Assembly (NCBI GenBank): GCA_029433475.1
Contig: JAQTIE010000008.1
Span: 154,856-218,855 of the forward strand
DNA from: Neisseriaceae bacterium ESL0693
Lineage (GTDB): Bacteria > Pseudomonadota > Gammaproteobacteria > Burkholderiales > Neisseriaceae
Direction of reading: 5' to 3'
Length of the DNA stretch: 64,000 bases
Within the stretch, counting starts at the first letter, position 1, and each line of letters begins with the position of its first letter. The notes beneath the pieces are model-generated. The model saw only the letters and a list, made by a program, of their open reading frames with translations, was not told where the DNA came from and ran no database searches. Shown here one piece after another: positions 1 to 9,448 of this stretch. The translations under genes were made by a program, and so were the position numbers.

Positions 1-276
1 CAATACATAAACCGATTTATCCCATAGAAAATTGGGTTGAATCCCTGAAGTACGTTTGACCGGCTGCGGAACAATCAGTCGTTTCGGTTTTAATTGATTT
101 TTATTGTTGGTTAACATATGGCTGCGCACATCAACCAGTTTTCCCTCAGCTGATAAAACCAGAATCGCCCCGATATTTTCCTCACTGAATCCGTATAAAG
201 GTATCTGGGCAGCAACCGCATCATCTGACGTTTGCAATAAAGATTGATAATACTGAATCAGGCGGGTCAATATCAT
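1..276 (-). CDS. cas8c: Cas8c (Csd1), type I-C Cascade large subunit, N-terminal part
   Basis: This is the first 92 codons of a gene that runs off the left edge of the window. I translated it by hand from the ATG at 276. The start MILTRLIQYYQSLL and the motif PQPVKRTSGIQPNFLWD are typical of the Cas8c/Csd1 N-terminus, where the large subunit helps recognise the PAM and holds the crRNA 5' end in the type I-C Cascade. The start codon overlaps the cas5c stop in an ATGA arrangement, so the two genes are translationally coupled in the usual cas5-cas8c order. The rest of the operon (cas7, cas4, cas1, cas2 and the array) would lie to the left. Function cannot be judged from a fragment. Confidence 0.88.
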   Translation of the reverse strand, partial: MILTRLIQYYQSLLQTSDDAVAAQIPLYGFSEENIGAILVLSAEGKLVDVRSHMLTNNKNQLKPKRLIVPQPVKRTSGIQPNFLWDKSVYVL

Positions 277-950
277 GTTAAATCCCCATCTACCCACCCT
301 GAAGGAACATTGATAATTCCGTTCTGTAATTTGGCATGATAAAAATGAGGGGTTGCATCGTTGGCAAAATCAATATCATGCAGCATCCAACCCAGATCCT
401 GATTAGCCTCTTGCGCGGACAGATTGGAAATCGGCCAGACGCTGTCTTCATCCAGCCAGTTAAACCAGGCCGGAAATTCACGCATGCCCAAGCATGGCTG
501 ATGAAAACACTGTCCTTTCATGGCGCGGCGTTTAAAAATCTCCAGATGTTTTTTGATATTGTCATCCGGCCCTAACCTATCAGTCAGACGAACATGAGCC
601 TCAATAATATAACTGACATTTTTTAAAACCATTGAGTATCGTTGCTGGCGGTCATCTTCAATATGGGTGCATAAATTATCCAGATGATGATTTCTGATGC
701 TTTGTGCTGCATTTCTATAAGAAATTTTACTGCCCAGTTCGTTACGCTTAATTGATTCAAAACAGATAGGATTGAGAACATGAATTTTATCCACTACCCA
801 GAAAATGGCCGGTTTCCAGTGTATGGCTTCTAAAATGCCTCTGGCTGCCGATGGTGTCAGTACATCATAGGATACCCGTTCAGCCTTCATTTCAGGTCTG
901 GTAAAACAGGCATAATCGCCACCAACATGCAGACGCACTATATTACTCAT
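273..950 (-). CDS. cas5: Cas5c (Cas5d), type I-C pre-crRNA endoribonuclease
   Basis: The 225-residue protein has the length and N-terminal pattern (MSNIVRLHVGGDYACFTRPE, then VSYDVLTPSAARGILEAIHW) of the Cas5 proteins of subtype I-C. In this subtype Cas5 replaces Cas6: it cuts the repeat of the precursor crRNA and stays on the crRNA 5' handle in Cascade. The ribosome site AAGGAC sits just before the ATG at 950. The gene overlaps cas8c by four bases. In most I-C loci cas3 precedes cas5, but here the sequence upstream is noncoding for about 1.3 kb, so this copy starts the operon. Interference would need a cas3 elsewhere. The identification is firm; whether the system is active is unknown. Confidence 0.92.
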   Translation of the reverse strand: MSNIVRLHVGGDYACFTRPEMKAERVSYDVLTPSAARGILEAIHWKPAIFWVVDKIHVLNPICFESIKRNELGSKISYRNAAQSIRNHHLDNLCTHIEDDRQQRYSMVLKNVSYIIEAHVRLTDRLGPDDNIKKHLEIFKRRAMKGQCFHQPCLGMREFPAWFNWLDEDSVWPISNLSAQEANQDLGWMLHDIDFANDATPHFYHAKLQNGIINVPSGWVDGDLT

Positions 951-1020
951 TCATTAGTCCTTTCTCACCATTTAAACCATGGAATGTTGCTATTTATTTA
1001 CTACTTGGTATTTTTAAAAC

Positions 1021-1058
1021 ATTAATCACAGCCACCCGCAGGGGTAGCTGTGATTAAT
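1021..1058 (-). terminator. Strong hairpin upstream of cas5c
   Basis: Two 17-base arms (1021-1037 and 1042-1058) pair with a single G-T type mismatch around a four-base GCAG loop. Read on the minus strand the stem is followed by ATGTTTTAAAAA, so it could act as a weak intrinsic terminator in front of cas5c, or as the 3' end of a short RNA that begins near the CRISPR-like element at 1084-1095. It could equally be a protein-binding palindrome. Confidence 0.5.
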
Positions 1059-1083
1059 GAGACCTACTGAATCATAGATATAT

Positions 1084-1095
1084 GTTTCAATCCAC
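1084..1095 (-). repeat. Lone CRISPR repeat 3' end (type I-C-like)
   Basis: The minus strand reads GTGGATTGAAAC, exactly the conserved 3' end (crRNA 5' handle) of type I-C repeats, in the same orientation as cas5c and 134 bases upstream of it. The repeat's palindromic 5' half is not conserved. The next 11 bases on the minus strand (1073-1083) recur exactly on the plus strand at 1397-1407, preceded by TTT. A 12-base match could be chance, but its place next to I-C genes is suggestive. Confidence 0.35.
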
Positions 1096-2230
1096 AGTAC
1101 GTAATGCCATAGACATGATGTACGATACTTAATATTGTTATCGGTGCCGATGAATGCTCACAGGCAATCAAGTAATTCATAAACCAATTAAAACATAATG
1201 TTTTCAATTGACTTATAGCCTCTATATCATATTAATTATTGATTAATATAAATATTATATTTGAATGAAATTCAGGATGCATGATTAAGTTCAACTACCC
1301 ATTTATTAAAACAATATTTAACAAGATTTAATCTTACTGAATATATCAACTATATTCAAGTAAAAATTATAATTAACACTCTAATTTTTCTAATTTATAT
1401 ATCTATGGAAATATTAACAATTCATAAGACAATATATTTTGCTGATTTGATCAGCAAAATAAAAAGATAAAATTTCTTTATCATACGAAATAAATCATTG
1501 GATGACTCTCAATGCGATAATGTGCAATAAAAAATATATATCTTTGTTTTATTAATTATTTAAATTTAAAGGGTGTGATTTAAATTGAAATTTACCCAAA
1601 TAAGATGATTATGTCAGAAACTGTTTTCAGGTAAATTAAAAAATGGAATGTCTTTTTCATTGAAAATTTATACATTCAATACATTTATTCAAATGGTATA
1701 TAAAATATAAAAAATTGTCTTATTTTTGATCATAACCATCAAATAACATAAATGTAATAAAAATAATGTAAAATTAATAAAATGAAATCATTTATTGTTA
1801 TGATTTTAGAATATTTAATGTTATCTATGGTTTAATCAAAACCACAAAATTCTGTCATAGGTTTAACAGAATAATAAAATTATTATTTTACAATAAATTA
1901 TAGGACTATTAACCAGACTCTTCATCATCGCTGGTATAAAACAACTTAAATCTTATCTCTATCTAAATATTCAAATTATTGATATTTATGAAATTTATAG
2001 TAATGATATTTATTTTCACCAAAAAAATCTTCAATTCAAATCATTAAACATGATTATGTTATTCAATTTATTATTCAATATTTTAAAAAACTGACTTTAC
2101 CTTTATTTCAAAAGCATAATCGTATCAGTCAGCAACTGCAACCACTATTGTTAACAAGGTCACCAGATCTGACGTCTTTAAATCAATATAATCCAAAGAA
2201 GAGCGATCTGGTAACAACATCATTGCGGTT

Positions 2231-2710
2231 TTAGCGTTGCCAGACACCAGACTGACCACCCTCTTTGCGTAAAAGCTCAATCGTTTCGATAACCATCGCC
2301 CGATCTACCGCCTTGAGCATATCGTAAATGGTCAGTAGTCCAACGCTGACCGCAGTCAGCGCCTCCATTTCAACGCCGGTCTGACCAACAGTTTCAGCCT
2401 GTGCCGTGAGCGTAATGCGTCGCTCAGCATCATCGGTGGCAAATTCAACGGACACATGGGTGAGCGCCACCAGATGGCACAGCGGAATCAATTGACTGGT
2501 CTGTTTTGATGCCTGAATGGCAGCAATACGCGCCACGGCCAGCACATCGCCTTTTTTACCAGAGCCAGACAATACTTTGTCATAGGCAAGCTGATTGACA
2601 CAGATACTGCCTCTAGCCACGGCGATTCTTTTGGTATGGGCTTTGGCGCCGACATCCACCATGTGTGCCTGACCACGGGCATCAAAATGGGTTAATTCTG
2701 ATTGTTTCAT
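2231..2710 (-). CDS. moaC: Cyclic pyranopterin monophosphate synthase MoaC
   Basis: MoaC carries out the second half of the first step of molybdenum cofactor synthesis, turning the MoaA product into cyclic pyranopterin monophosphate. The 159 residues match the family length. Characteristic blocks are visible: [14 protein letters not shown] near the N-terminus, [19 protein letters not shown], the LIPLCH active-site motif, [26 protein letters not shown] with the catalytic lysine, and the C-terminal EGGQSG. The gene is divergent from mogA, which acts later in the same pathway; the 72 bases between them must hold both promoters. Nothing is odd about the sequence. Confidence 0.96.
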   Translation of the reverse strand: MKQSELTHFDARGQAHMVDVGAKAHTKRIAVARGSICVNQLAYDKVLSGSGKKGDVLAVARIAAIQASKQTSQLIPLCHLVALTHVSVEFATDDAERRITLTAQAETVGQTGVEMEALTAVSVGLLTIYDMLKAVDRAMVIETIELLRKEGGQSGVWQR

Positions 2711-2782
2711 TGTATTTCACTGACAGCATAAAACAGCTATATTACAATATCCGTCTTTATTTTGCTAAAAACAGGACAATAA

Positions 2783-3358
2783 ATGACTGCCTTAGCGCCA
2801 TTGAAAGTAGGTCTGGTATCCATCAGTGATCGGGCATCGAAGGGCATTTATCAGGATCTGGGCTTACCGGGATTAAAAGACTGGTTAAGCCGGGCGGTAT
2901 TAAATCCGCTAGACTATTATGAACATCTGATTGCCGATGAACAGCCCTTAATCGAAAGCACATTAAAGCAACTGGCAGATGTTGATCAGTGCCCGCTGAT
3001 ACTGACCACCGGCGGCACTGGCCCCTACTTACGCGATGTGACCCCCGAAGCCACGCTGGCGGTGGCTGACCGGGTGATCCCCGGGTTTGGTGAATTAATG
3101 CGCCAGATCAGCCTGCACTTTACCCCTACGGCCATTTTATCGCGTCAGGTAGGTGTTTTGCGTGGCCACAGCCTGATTCTGAATCTGCCCGGCAAACCCT
3201 CGTCTATTGCAGAAACACTGGGCGGCGTTAAGGATGAAGAGGGTCATACTGTGATTGCGGGTATTTTTGCCTCAGTACCGATTGCGGTTGATGCCGTGGG
3301 CGGCCCCTTAATACAGACTGATCAGACGTTTTCCCCTTCCGTGGCGCCTAAAAAATAA
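2783..3358 (+). CDS. mogA: Molybdopterin adenylyltransferase MogA
   Basis: MogA adenylylates molybdopterin before molybdate insertion. The 191-residue protein shows the MoaB/Mog fold signatures: VGLVSISDRASKGIYQD at the start, the TTGGTGPYLRDVTPEAT loop that binds molybdopterin, and LPGKPSSIAETL. A single-domain protein of this length with the ISDRAS motif fits MogA better than MoaB or the MogA-like domain of MoeA. It is divergent from moaC, giving a small cofactor cluster. The start at 2783 follows AGGACAATAA. The tail after about residue 175 is variable and probably unstructured. Confidence 0.93.
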   Translation: MTALAPLKVGLVSISDRASKGIYQDLGLPGLKDWLSRAVLNPLDYYEHLIADEQPLIESTLKQLADVDQCPLILTTGGTGPYLRDVTPEATLAVADRVIPGFGELMRQISLHFTPTAILSRQVGVLRGHSLILNLPGKPSSIAETLGGVKDEEGHTVIAGIFASVPIAVDAVGGPLIQTDQTFSPSVAPKK

Positions 3359-3421
3359 CACCATCATTCTGGCTATTTCAAACCCATTGATTTAAACCGT
3401 ATCGGAGGAGATATCTGTATC

Positions 3422-4162
3422 ATGGATTCAGCATTACCACGCGCTAAGTCTGGCACTTATCAGGCATTTAAGAATGGTTTTATTGCCTGTATGCCCACTA
3501 TTCTGGGCTATTGGTGTATTGGCTTTGCCTGTGGCGCTATCGGCATCATCAGTGGTTTTAGCTTAACAGCTGAAATGGCACTCACGGTTTTATTATATGC
3601 CGGCGGAGCACATTTTCTGTTTTATTCGCTTTGGCTGGCTGGTGCGGAAACCTTGGCCATTGTCAGCGGCGTTTTTCTGATTAATATCCGCTATGTATTG
3701 ATGAGTTCTTATCTGGCCGGATTCTGTCAGGGTTCACCGTTATGGCAGCGGTTTATTCATGGTTCATTGCTGACTGATGAAACTTTTGGTGTGGCGGTAC
3801 AACACGCCAGGACCGAGGGTAAACTGGAATTCTGGTGGTTGTTCGGGCTGAATCTATCGGCTTATCTTAACTGGATTATCGCCAATCTTATGGGTTGTCT
3901 GTTTGCGAAACTGATTCCGGTGACGTTGTCACAAGGATTGATGTTCAGCCTGACAGCGATGTTTATCGGCCTATTGACACTGAATTATTTCAGTAGCCAG
4001 TATAAAAAATATGAAATCATGGCCATCATTCTGGCTGCCCTTTTGTTCTGGCTTGCCCTGACCTTATTCAGTGCCAATATTTCATTACTGCTGGCGACCA
4101 TCATTGCCACCAGCATCACCACTTATTTCTTTATGCTGCGGGCACGGGAGAATCGTTTATGA
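3422..4162 (+). CDS. azlC: AzlC-family branched-chain amino acid exporter, large subunit
   Basis: This is a hydrophobic 246-residue protein with about six to seven predicted membrane segments. The blocks FKNGFIACMPTILGYWCIGFACGAIG, GGAHFLFYSLWLAGAE and NIRYVLMSSYLAGF are typical of AzlC proteins (broken here by several segments). AzlC pairs with the small AzlD protein to export branched-chain amino acids or their analogues (shown for AzlCD in Bacillus and YgaZH in E. coli). The start at 3422 is preceded by CGGAGGAG. The stop overlaps the azlD start, so the two are coupled. The substrate in this organism is inferred from the family only. Confidence 0.88.
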   Translation: MDSALPRAKSGTYQAFKNGFIACMPTILGYWCIGFACGAIGIISGFSLTAEMALTVLLYAGGAHFLFYSLWLAGAETLAIVSGVFLINIRYVLMSSYLAGFCQGSPLWQRFIHGSLLTDETFGVAVQHARTEGKLEFWWLFGLNLSAYLNWIIANLMGCLFAKLIPVTLSQGLMFSLTAMFIGLLTLNYFSSQYKKYEIMAIILAALLFWLALTLFSANISLLLATIIATSITTYFFMLRARENRL

Positions 4163-4479
4163 TGGAACAGCGTCATTTATTACTTGTGATTCTTTTGTGT
4201 AGTGGCATCAGCTTCATACTCAGGGCAGCGCCGCTCATGCTGCTGGCCAACCGGCGTTTTCCGCCTTTGGTGAAAAACTGGTTGAGCTTTATTCCGTCAA
4301 CCATTATTACTGCATTGATCATGAGCGAAATAGCCAGTCATCTGCATCAAAAGACAGAAATCTGGTGTATGCTGATCGCTACGCTGGTTTCCTTTATGGC
4401 CTGTTATTTCAGTCGCAGCCTGTTTCTTACGGTGGTGGTGGGTATGGCTGTTTACCTATGTAGCGGCTATCTGTTGTAA
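4159..4479 (+). CDS. azlD: AzlD-family branched-chain amino acid exporter, small subunit
   Basis: A 106-residue membrane protein with about four hydrophobic segments. The motif ISFILRAAPLMLLANRRFPP followed by WLSFIPSTIITALIM marks the AzlD family, the small partner required by AzlC for export. Two ATG codons in tandem (4159 and 4162) could start it; either way it overlaps or abuts the azlC stop, which implies translational coupling. A strong terminator follows at 4510-4536, shared with the convergent pntB, so azlCD form a two-gene unit. Confidence 0.87.
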   Translation: MMEQRHLLLVILLCSGISFILRAAPLMLLANRRFPPLVKNWLSFIPSTIITALIMSEIASHLHQKTEIWCMLIATLVSFMACYFSRSLFLTVVVGMAVYLCSGYLL

Positions 4480-4509
4480 TGCATTTTAAAATGAAAATTC
4501 AATCATAAA

Positions 4510-4536
4510 AAACGGCCAGACAAAATCTGGCCGTTT
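4510..4536. terminator. Bidirectional intrinsic terminator, azlD / pntB
   Basis: Perfect 11-base arms (4510-4520 and 4526-4536) pair around a CAAAA loop. A-rich sequence lies on the left and TTT on the right, so the hairpin can stop transcription of azlCD on the plus strand and of pntAB on the minus strand. Confidence 0.8.
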
Positions 4537-4552
4537 GTGTTCATAGCGTGTG

Positions 4553-5932
4553 TCAGAGATCTTTATCCACCGCCTCCAGGGTATTTTTGGCATCACCAAA
4601 ACACATACGCACATTATCCATAAAAAATAACGGATTATCCACTCCGGCATAACCCGCCTGCATGGAACGCTTGAACACAATTACTTCTTTTGCTTCCCAC
4701 ACATGCAATACCGGCATACCGGCAATCGGGCTGGCCGGATCATTGGCAGCTGAAGGATTGACCGTATCATTGGCACCAATCACCAGCACCACATCGGTGT
4801 GTTTGAAATCATCATTGATTTCGTCCATTTCCAGCACAATATCGTAAGGTACTCTGGCTTCTGCCAGCAATACATTCATGTGACCGGGCAGACGTCCGGC
4901 CACCGGATGAATGGCGAAACGTACTTTAACCCCCTGCGCGCGCAGTTTGGCGGCAATATCGGCAACGGCATTCTGGGCATGAGCCACAGCCATACCATAG
5001 CCAGGAGTAATAATCACTGATTCGGCCTGTTTTAAAGTTTCTGCCACTTGTGCCGGGGTGATTTCTGCTACCTGACCTTGTGGCTGGGTATGGGTTGATG
5101 ATGGTTTGACACCACCGCCAAAACCACCACTGATCACAGACAGAAACTGACGATTCATGGCACGGCACATGATGTAAGACAGAATCGCGCCAGATGAACC
5201 GACCAAAGCGCCGGTGACAATCAGTAAATCATTACCCAGCATAAAACCGGCAGCCGCAGCCGCCCAGCCAGAATAAGAATTCAGCATAGAAATCACTACC
5301 GGCATATCAGCGCCACCAATAGAAGCCACCAAATGGTAACCAAACGCCAGCGCAATCAGTGTCATCAATAATAAAGCAAATATGGAACCACCAGCACCCA
5401 CAAACCACAGTAACAGTAAAAATGACACCACCAACGCGGTGATATTCAACAGGTGCTTATTCGGTAGTTGCAATGGCTTGCCCGACATTTTGCCATTGAG
5501 CTTTGCCCACGCCACCAGTGAGCCGGTAAAGGTGACTGCGCCAATAAATATGCCGATAAACACTTCCACCAGATGAATACTCTGCATATCAGCATCAATA
5601 TCCATGGGATAGATATAGCTGTTAAAACCCACCAGCACAGCCGCCAGGCCAACAAAACTGTGCAACATGGCAATCAATTCAGGCATCTGGGTCATTTCCA
5701 CTTTTTTAGCACGCTGAATACCAATAATCGCACCAATCAGCATGGCAATAATCACCCAGCCCAATCCGTGAGCATCCTGACTGAATACCGTGGCGACCAG
5801 TGCAATGGCCATGCCTGCCATACCGGTATAACAGCCTTTCTTAGCCGTTTGCTGTTGGGACAAACCCGCCAGACTCAGAATAAATAAAATGGCGGCCACG
5901 ATATACGCAGTAGTTACTAATCCTTGTGACAT
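4553..5932 (-). CDS. pntB: NAD(P) transhydrogenase subunit beta PntB
   Basis: PntB is the beta subunit of the proton-translocating transhydrogenase, which uses the proton gradient to make NADPH from NADH. At 459 residues it is full length. The first 260 or so residues are strongly hydrophobic (domain II, about eight to nine helices), and the rest forms the soluble NADP(H)-binding domain III with the motif [15 protein letters not shown], the segment [19 protein letters not shown] and [13 protein letters not shown]. It lies 14 bases after pntA with a ribosome site between, as in other proteobacterial pntAB operons. Nothing unusual is seen. Confidence 0.97.
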   Translation of the reverse strand: MSQGLVTTAYIVAAILFILSLAGLSQQQTAKKGCYTGMAGMAIALVATVFSQDAHGLGWVIIAMLIGAIIGIQRAKKVEMTQMPELIAMLHSFVGLAAVLVGFNSYIYPMDIDADMQSIHLVEVFIGIFIGAVTFTGSLVAWAKLNGKMSGKPLQLPNKHLLNITALVVSFLLLLWFVGAGGSIFALLLMTLIALAFGYHLVASIGGADMPVVISMLNSYSGWAAAAAGFMLGNDLLIVTGALVGSSGAILSYIMCRAMNRQFLSVISGGFGGGVKPSSTHTQPQGQVAEITPAQVAETLKQAESVIITPGYGMAVAHAQNAVADIAAKLRAQGVKVRFAIHPVAGRLPGHMNVLLAEARVPYDIVLEMDEINDDFKHTDVVLVIGANDTVNPSAANDPASPIAGMPVLHVWEAKEVIVFKRSMQAGYAGVDNPLFFMDNVRMCFGDAKNTLEAVDKDL

Positions 5933-5946
5933 ATCGCTTCTCCTGA

Positions 5947-7503
5947 TTATTTATGAAATAAATTGAGCATACGGCGTGTCACATAAAAACCGCCGAAAAT
6001 ATTCACACTGGCAATGGCGATGGCAATAAACGCCAATAAAGACACAAACCCATGTCCCTGTCCGATTTGCAGTAACGCCCCCACCACAATAATACCGGAA
6101 ATGGCATTGGTGACCGCCATCAATGGCGTATGCAATGAAGCAGTCACACGCCACACTACGTAATAGCCCACCACACAGGCCAGCACAAACACCATAAAAT
6201 GTCTGAGAAACGCTACTGGCGCCACCGCACCCGCCCACAGCACCAAAAGCGCTGCGATCACCAGCGGCAGGATTTTTTTATACGGTGCTGATGACTGACT
6301 GATTTGGGTTGCCATCGTATCTGCCGGCTGTGGTGATGACACCGCGGCGGGCGGTTTGGCAGCTGGTCTGGCTGATACCTGAACCGGCGGTGGCGGATAG
6401 AGACATTCGCCGTTATGCGTCAGGGTCATGTTTCTGATGACCACATCGTCCAGATTCAGATCAACCTGACCGTCTTTCTGTGGAGTGAGTAATTTGGCCA
6501 GATTAACCAGATTGGTGCCATAAAGCTGGGAAGCCTGTGCTGCCAGACGATTGGCCATATCAGTATAACCAATCACCTTGACACCGTTGGGCGTCACAAA
6601 AACCTTTCCTTTTTTGGTATAGGCACAATTACCTCCGGTAGCCGCTGCCAGATCCACAATCACCGAACCGGCTTTCATGCTGTCTACCATGGCTTTAGTG
6701 ATCAATTTGGGCGCCGGCTGGCCGGGAATGGCCGCCGTGGTGATAATGATGTCTACCTTTCTGGCCTGATCGGCAAATAACTGCATTTCGGCTTTAAGGT
6801 AGTCTTCGCTCATGGTCTTGGCATAGCCATCGCCGCCGTCGCTGTTTTCCTGCGGTATATCCAGCGTCAGAAACTGTCCGCCCATGGATTCAATCTGATC
6901 GGCCACTTCAGGTCGTGTGTCAAACGCACTGACCACGGCACCCAATTGGCGACAGGTACCAATGGCCGCAAGACCTGCTACACCGGCACCGATCACCAAT
7001 ACTTCAGCCGGCGGTACTTTACCGGCAGCGGTAATCTGTCCGGTAAAGAAACGGCCAAAATGTTCTGCCGCTTCAATTACCGCCCGGTAACCGCTGATAT
7101 TGGCCATTGAAGATAAAGCATCCATGGATTGTGCGCGTGAAATACGCGGTACCATATCCATTGCCAGCACGGTTATTTTTTTCTGCTGTAGCATTTCGAG
7201 CTGTTTGGGATGCTGTGCCGGCTGCATGAAACTGATCAGAATGGTTTCTGGCTGCATGCGCTCTATTTCAGCGTCATTGGGCGGATTGACTTTAAAAATC
7301 AGCCCAGAAGCCCAGACAGCATCACCCTCGGCCACGGTTGCCCCGGCTGTCTGATATTCTTCATCCGGAAAACTGGCCGCCACTCCGGCGCCTGCCTCCA
7401 GTATCACCTCGTAGCCAAGTTTAATCAGCTCACTTACTGTTTTGGGCGTTGCTGCAACACGGGTTTCACCGGTTGCCGTTTCGCGTGGTATACCTATTCT
7501 CAT
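5947..7503 (-). CDS. pntA: NAD(P) transhydrogenase subunit alpha PntA
   Basis: PntA carries the NAD(H)-binding domain I (about residues 1-375) followed by a Pro/Ala-rich linker and the short membrane domain with about four helices at the C-terminus. Visible motifs are the N-terminal [20 protein letters not shown], the Rossmann glycines [21 protein letters not shown], and [18 protein letters not shown]. An ATG 18 bases upstream is in frame, but the start at 7503 is preferred because GAAAGG lies seven bases before it and the family's N-terminus begins with this sequence. The gene has a perfect palindrome about 57 bases upstream that may be its operator. Confidence 0.96.
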   Translation of the reverse strand: MRIGIPRETATGETRVAATPKTVSELIKLGYEVILEAGAGVAASFPDEEYQTAGATVAEGDAVWASGLIFKVNPPNDAEIERMQPETILISFMQPAQHPKQLEMLQQKKITVLAMDMVPRISRAQSMDALSSMANISGYRAVIEAAEHFGRFFTGQITAAGKVPPAEVLVIGAGVAGLAAIGTCRQLGAVVSAFDTRPEVADQIESMGGQFLTLDIPQENSDGGDGYAKTMSEDYLKAEMQLFADQARKVDIIITTAAIPGQPAPKLITKAMVDSMKAGSVIVDLAAATGGNCAYTKKGKVFVTPNGVKVIGYTDMANRLAAQASQLYGTNLVNLAKLLTPQKDGQVDLNLDDVVIRNMTLTHNGECLYPPPPVQVSARPAAKPPAAVSSPQPADTMATQISQSSAPYKKILPLVIAALLVLWAGAVAPVAFLRHFMVFVLACVVGYYVVWRVTASLHTPLMAVTNAISGIIVVGALLQIGQGHGFVSLLAFIAIAIASVNIFGGFYVTRRMLNLFHK

Positions 7504-7559
7504 CGTGATACCTTTCTTCAAAAAGCCATCAAAAATTCAGAAAAAACGATTCGATCACT

Positions 7560-7576
7560 TTGATTAATTTAATCAA
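7560..7576. promoter_or_regulatory. Palindrome upstream of pntA
   Basis: TTGATTAATTTAATCAA is a perfect 8+1+8 palindrome located 57 bases before the pntA start. The half-sites resemble the FNR/CRP family (TTGAT...ATCAA) but the seven-base spacing is wrong for FNR, so another dimeric regulator is more likely. It could also be a chance AT-rich palindrome. Confidence 0.3.
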
Positions 7577-7718
7577 TTTATGCCGACAATACAATCGTTA
7601 ATTACCAGCTTGTGCATTAGAAGCTACATCCGGCAAAGGAAGGAACACAAAATACCTACTTTAATCACTATCATCTGCGCTCAATCAAAGTGTGCTTTCA
7701 TCCAAGGCTGACGATGAT

Positions 7719-8111
7719 CTAGGCAGCGTCACTTTTCTGAATCAGCTCAATTTTGTATCCATCCGGGTCTTCGACAAAAGCGATCACGGTTGTGCCATGT
7801 TTCATCGGACCTGCTTCCCGCACCACCTTGCCCCCTTTGGCTCGTACGGCATCACAGGCCTGATAAGCATCATCCACCTCAATGGCAATATGACCAAAGC
7901 CATTGCCCAGATCATAATGATCTGTATCCCAATTGTAGGTCAGTTCCAATACCGTGGTATTGGCCTCTGCCCCATAACCCACAAACGCCAGGGTAAATTT
8001 ACCTGCCGGAAAATCTTCCTGACGCAATAGCTGCATACCCAGTACATCCTGATAAAAAGCCAGTGATTTTTCCAGATTACCCACACGCAACATAGTATGT
8101 AACATTCGCAT
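7719..8111 (-). CDS. gloA: Lactoylglutathione lyase (glyoxalase I) GloA
   Basis: GloA isomerises the hemithioacetal of methylglyoxal and glutathione to S-lactoylglutathione. From the start at 8111 (preceded by AAGGAG) the protein is 130 residues, beginning [16 protein letters not shown]. All four metal ligands of the E. coli Ni-type enzyme are at the same positions: His5, Glu56, His74 and Glu122. An in-frame extension of 14 codons upstream has no family support. The gene lies 51 bases downstream of queA on the same strand and may be read from the same transcript. Confidence 0.95.
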   Translation of the reverse strand: MRMLHTMLRVGNLEKSLAFYQDVLGMQLLRQEDFPAGKFTLAFVGYGAEANTTVLELTYNWDTDHYDLGNGFGHIAIEVDDAYQACDAVRAKGGKVVREAGPMKHGTTVIAFVEDPDGYKIELIQKSDAA

Positions 8112-8162
8112 ATCAAACTCCTTTTTTTGTTTAAATATCCAATAACCAGCCATCGGCCATGA

Positions 8163-9185
8163 TTATTTTCTGCCCAGCAGCATGGCATCACCATAACTGA
8201 AAAAGCGATAGCGTTCACTGATGGCATGCTGATACAGTTTTCGCACTTCATCATAGCCACGAAAGGCGCTCACCAGCATCAATAAAGTTGACTTGGGTAA
8301 ATGAAAATTGGTCACTAACCGATCGATAACCTGAAATTCAAAACCAGGGGTAATAAAAATATCTGTATCACGCTGTCCCGCCTCTAAATGGCCGCCACGC
8401 GCTGCTGATTCCAGCGCTCTCATGGAAGTAGTGCCAATCGCCCAGACATGATTGCCACGCGCTTTAGCTGCTTGTATGGTGTTAACCACCGCTTCGCTGA
8501 CTTCATACCATTCACTGTGCATATGGTGCTGACTAATGTCTTCTACCCGTACCGGCTGAAATGTACCCGCGCCGACATGTAAGGTAATTTCAGCCAGATG
8601 CACGCCTTGCGCTTTTAATTGCTGCAAAATCGTTTCCGTAAAATGCAACCCGGCGGTAGGTGCCGCCACTGCGCCCTCACGTTTGGCATAAATGGTCTGA
8701 TAGCGCTCATCATCATCCTCAGCCGCAGCACGGGTGATATAGGGTGGTAACGGCAGATGGCCATGTTGCGCCAGTAATGCCCACACCGTTTGTTCACCGT
8801 GAAAATAAAGCTCAAACAATTCTCCCTGACGCGCCTGCATGGTGGCTCGTATACCGCCTTCAAACATTAATTCTGTACCGGCTTTGGGTGACTTGGAGGC
8901 ACGTATGTGCGCTAATGCCGTGTGTTCATTGACCACTCTTTCAACCAAGGCCTCAATCTGACCTCCGCTGGCTTTTTGTCCGAATAAGCGCGCATTCATC
9001 ACCCGGGTATTATTAAATACCAATACATCACCCGGCCTTACATAACTGGCCAGCTGGCTGAAATGACTGTCTTCAATGGGTGCATCCGGCAACGATACCA
9101 GTAAACGGCTGCTGCCGCGCACTTCAGGCGGATGCTGGGCAATCAGTTCAGCGGGTAAATCAAAATCAAAATCATTAATATGCAT
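8163..9185 (-). CDS. queA: S-adenosylmethionine:tRNA ribosyltransferase-isomerase QueA
   Basis: QueA transfers and isomerises the ribose of S-adenosylmethionine to make epoxyqueuosine in tRNA. The 340-residue protein starts with the family sequence [20 protein letters not shown] at 9185; the nine codons upstream in frame do not belong to the family. Other signatures are [27 protein letters not shown] and [14 protein letters not shown]. The C-terminus [14 protein letters not shown]...GDAMLL is complete. The promoter must lie in the 260 bases shared with the divergent aroQ. Confidence 0.96.
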   Translation of the reverse strand: MHINDFDFDLPAELIAQHPPEVRGSSRLLVSLPDAPIEDSHFSQLASYVRPGDVLVFNNTRVMNARLFGQKASGGQIEALVERVVNEHTALAHIRASKSPKAGTELMFEGGIRATMQARQGELFELYFHGEQTVWALLAQHGHLPLPPYITRAAAEDDDERYQTIYAKREGAVAAPTAGLHFTETILQQLKAQGVHLAEITLHVGAGTFQPVRVEDISQHHMHSEWYEVSEAVVNTIQAAKARGNHVWAIGTTSMRALESAARGGHLEAGQRDTDIFITPGFEFQVIDRLVTNFHLPKSTLLMLVSAFRGYDEVRKLYQHAISERYRFFSYGDAMLLGRK

Positions 9186-9448
9186 GGTATTTCTTAAAGT
9201 AAGGCAAAACAAGTATTATAGACCGTGGTTACGTAGCCATAAACCAATCGGTTTATTTGATTCAAACCCTATGACTGACTTATGTAACCTGTTTCTTTTA
9301 TAGAGCATCAATACTAAGTGGAGTATACTGGTCAATGCGGCCATCAAATGATGTATTTTACTGAGTACGATTAAATAAAATTCAAAATAACTGGACATCT
9401 GTCTTTATTTTCGCCAAAATGGCGCTAATTCACCTTAATTACACATTT

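Larger units (their letters stand above)
951..2230. other. AT-rich region with no recognisable gene upstream of cas5c
   Basis: No convincing coding sequence is visible on either strand. The DNA is far richer in A and T than the genes around it, with many homopolymer A/T runs. It holds a strong hairpin (1021-1058) and a lone CRISPR-repeat 3' end (1084-1095). On the plus strand an ATG-less frame of about 75 codons is open from roughly 2006 to its stop at about 2230. Its conceptual product (containing PLFQKHNRISQQLQPLL) is not recognisable and could be a gene remnant or chance. There is no trace of cas3, which is expected here in a canonical I-C locus. Confidence 0.6.

Noticed and set aside
1..2230. 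A CRISPR array near cas5c
   Set aside because: Only one degenerate repeat end is seen; there are no regularly spaced repeats in the window.
7692..8030. Plus-strand 112-codon frame over gloA
   Set aside because: Antisense of gloA, which has all metal ligands.
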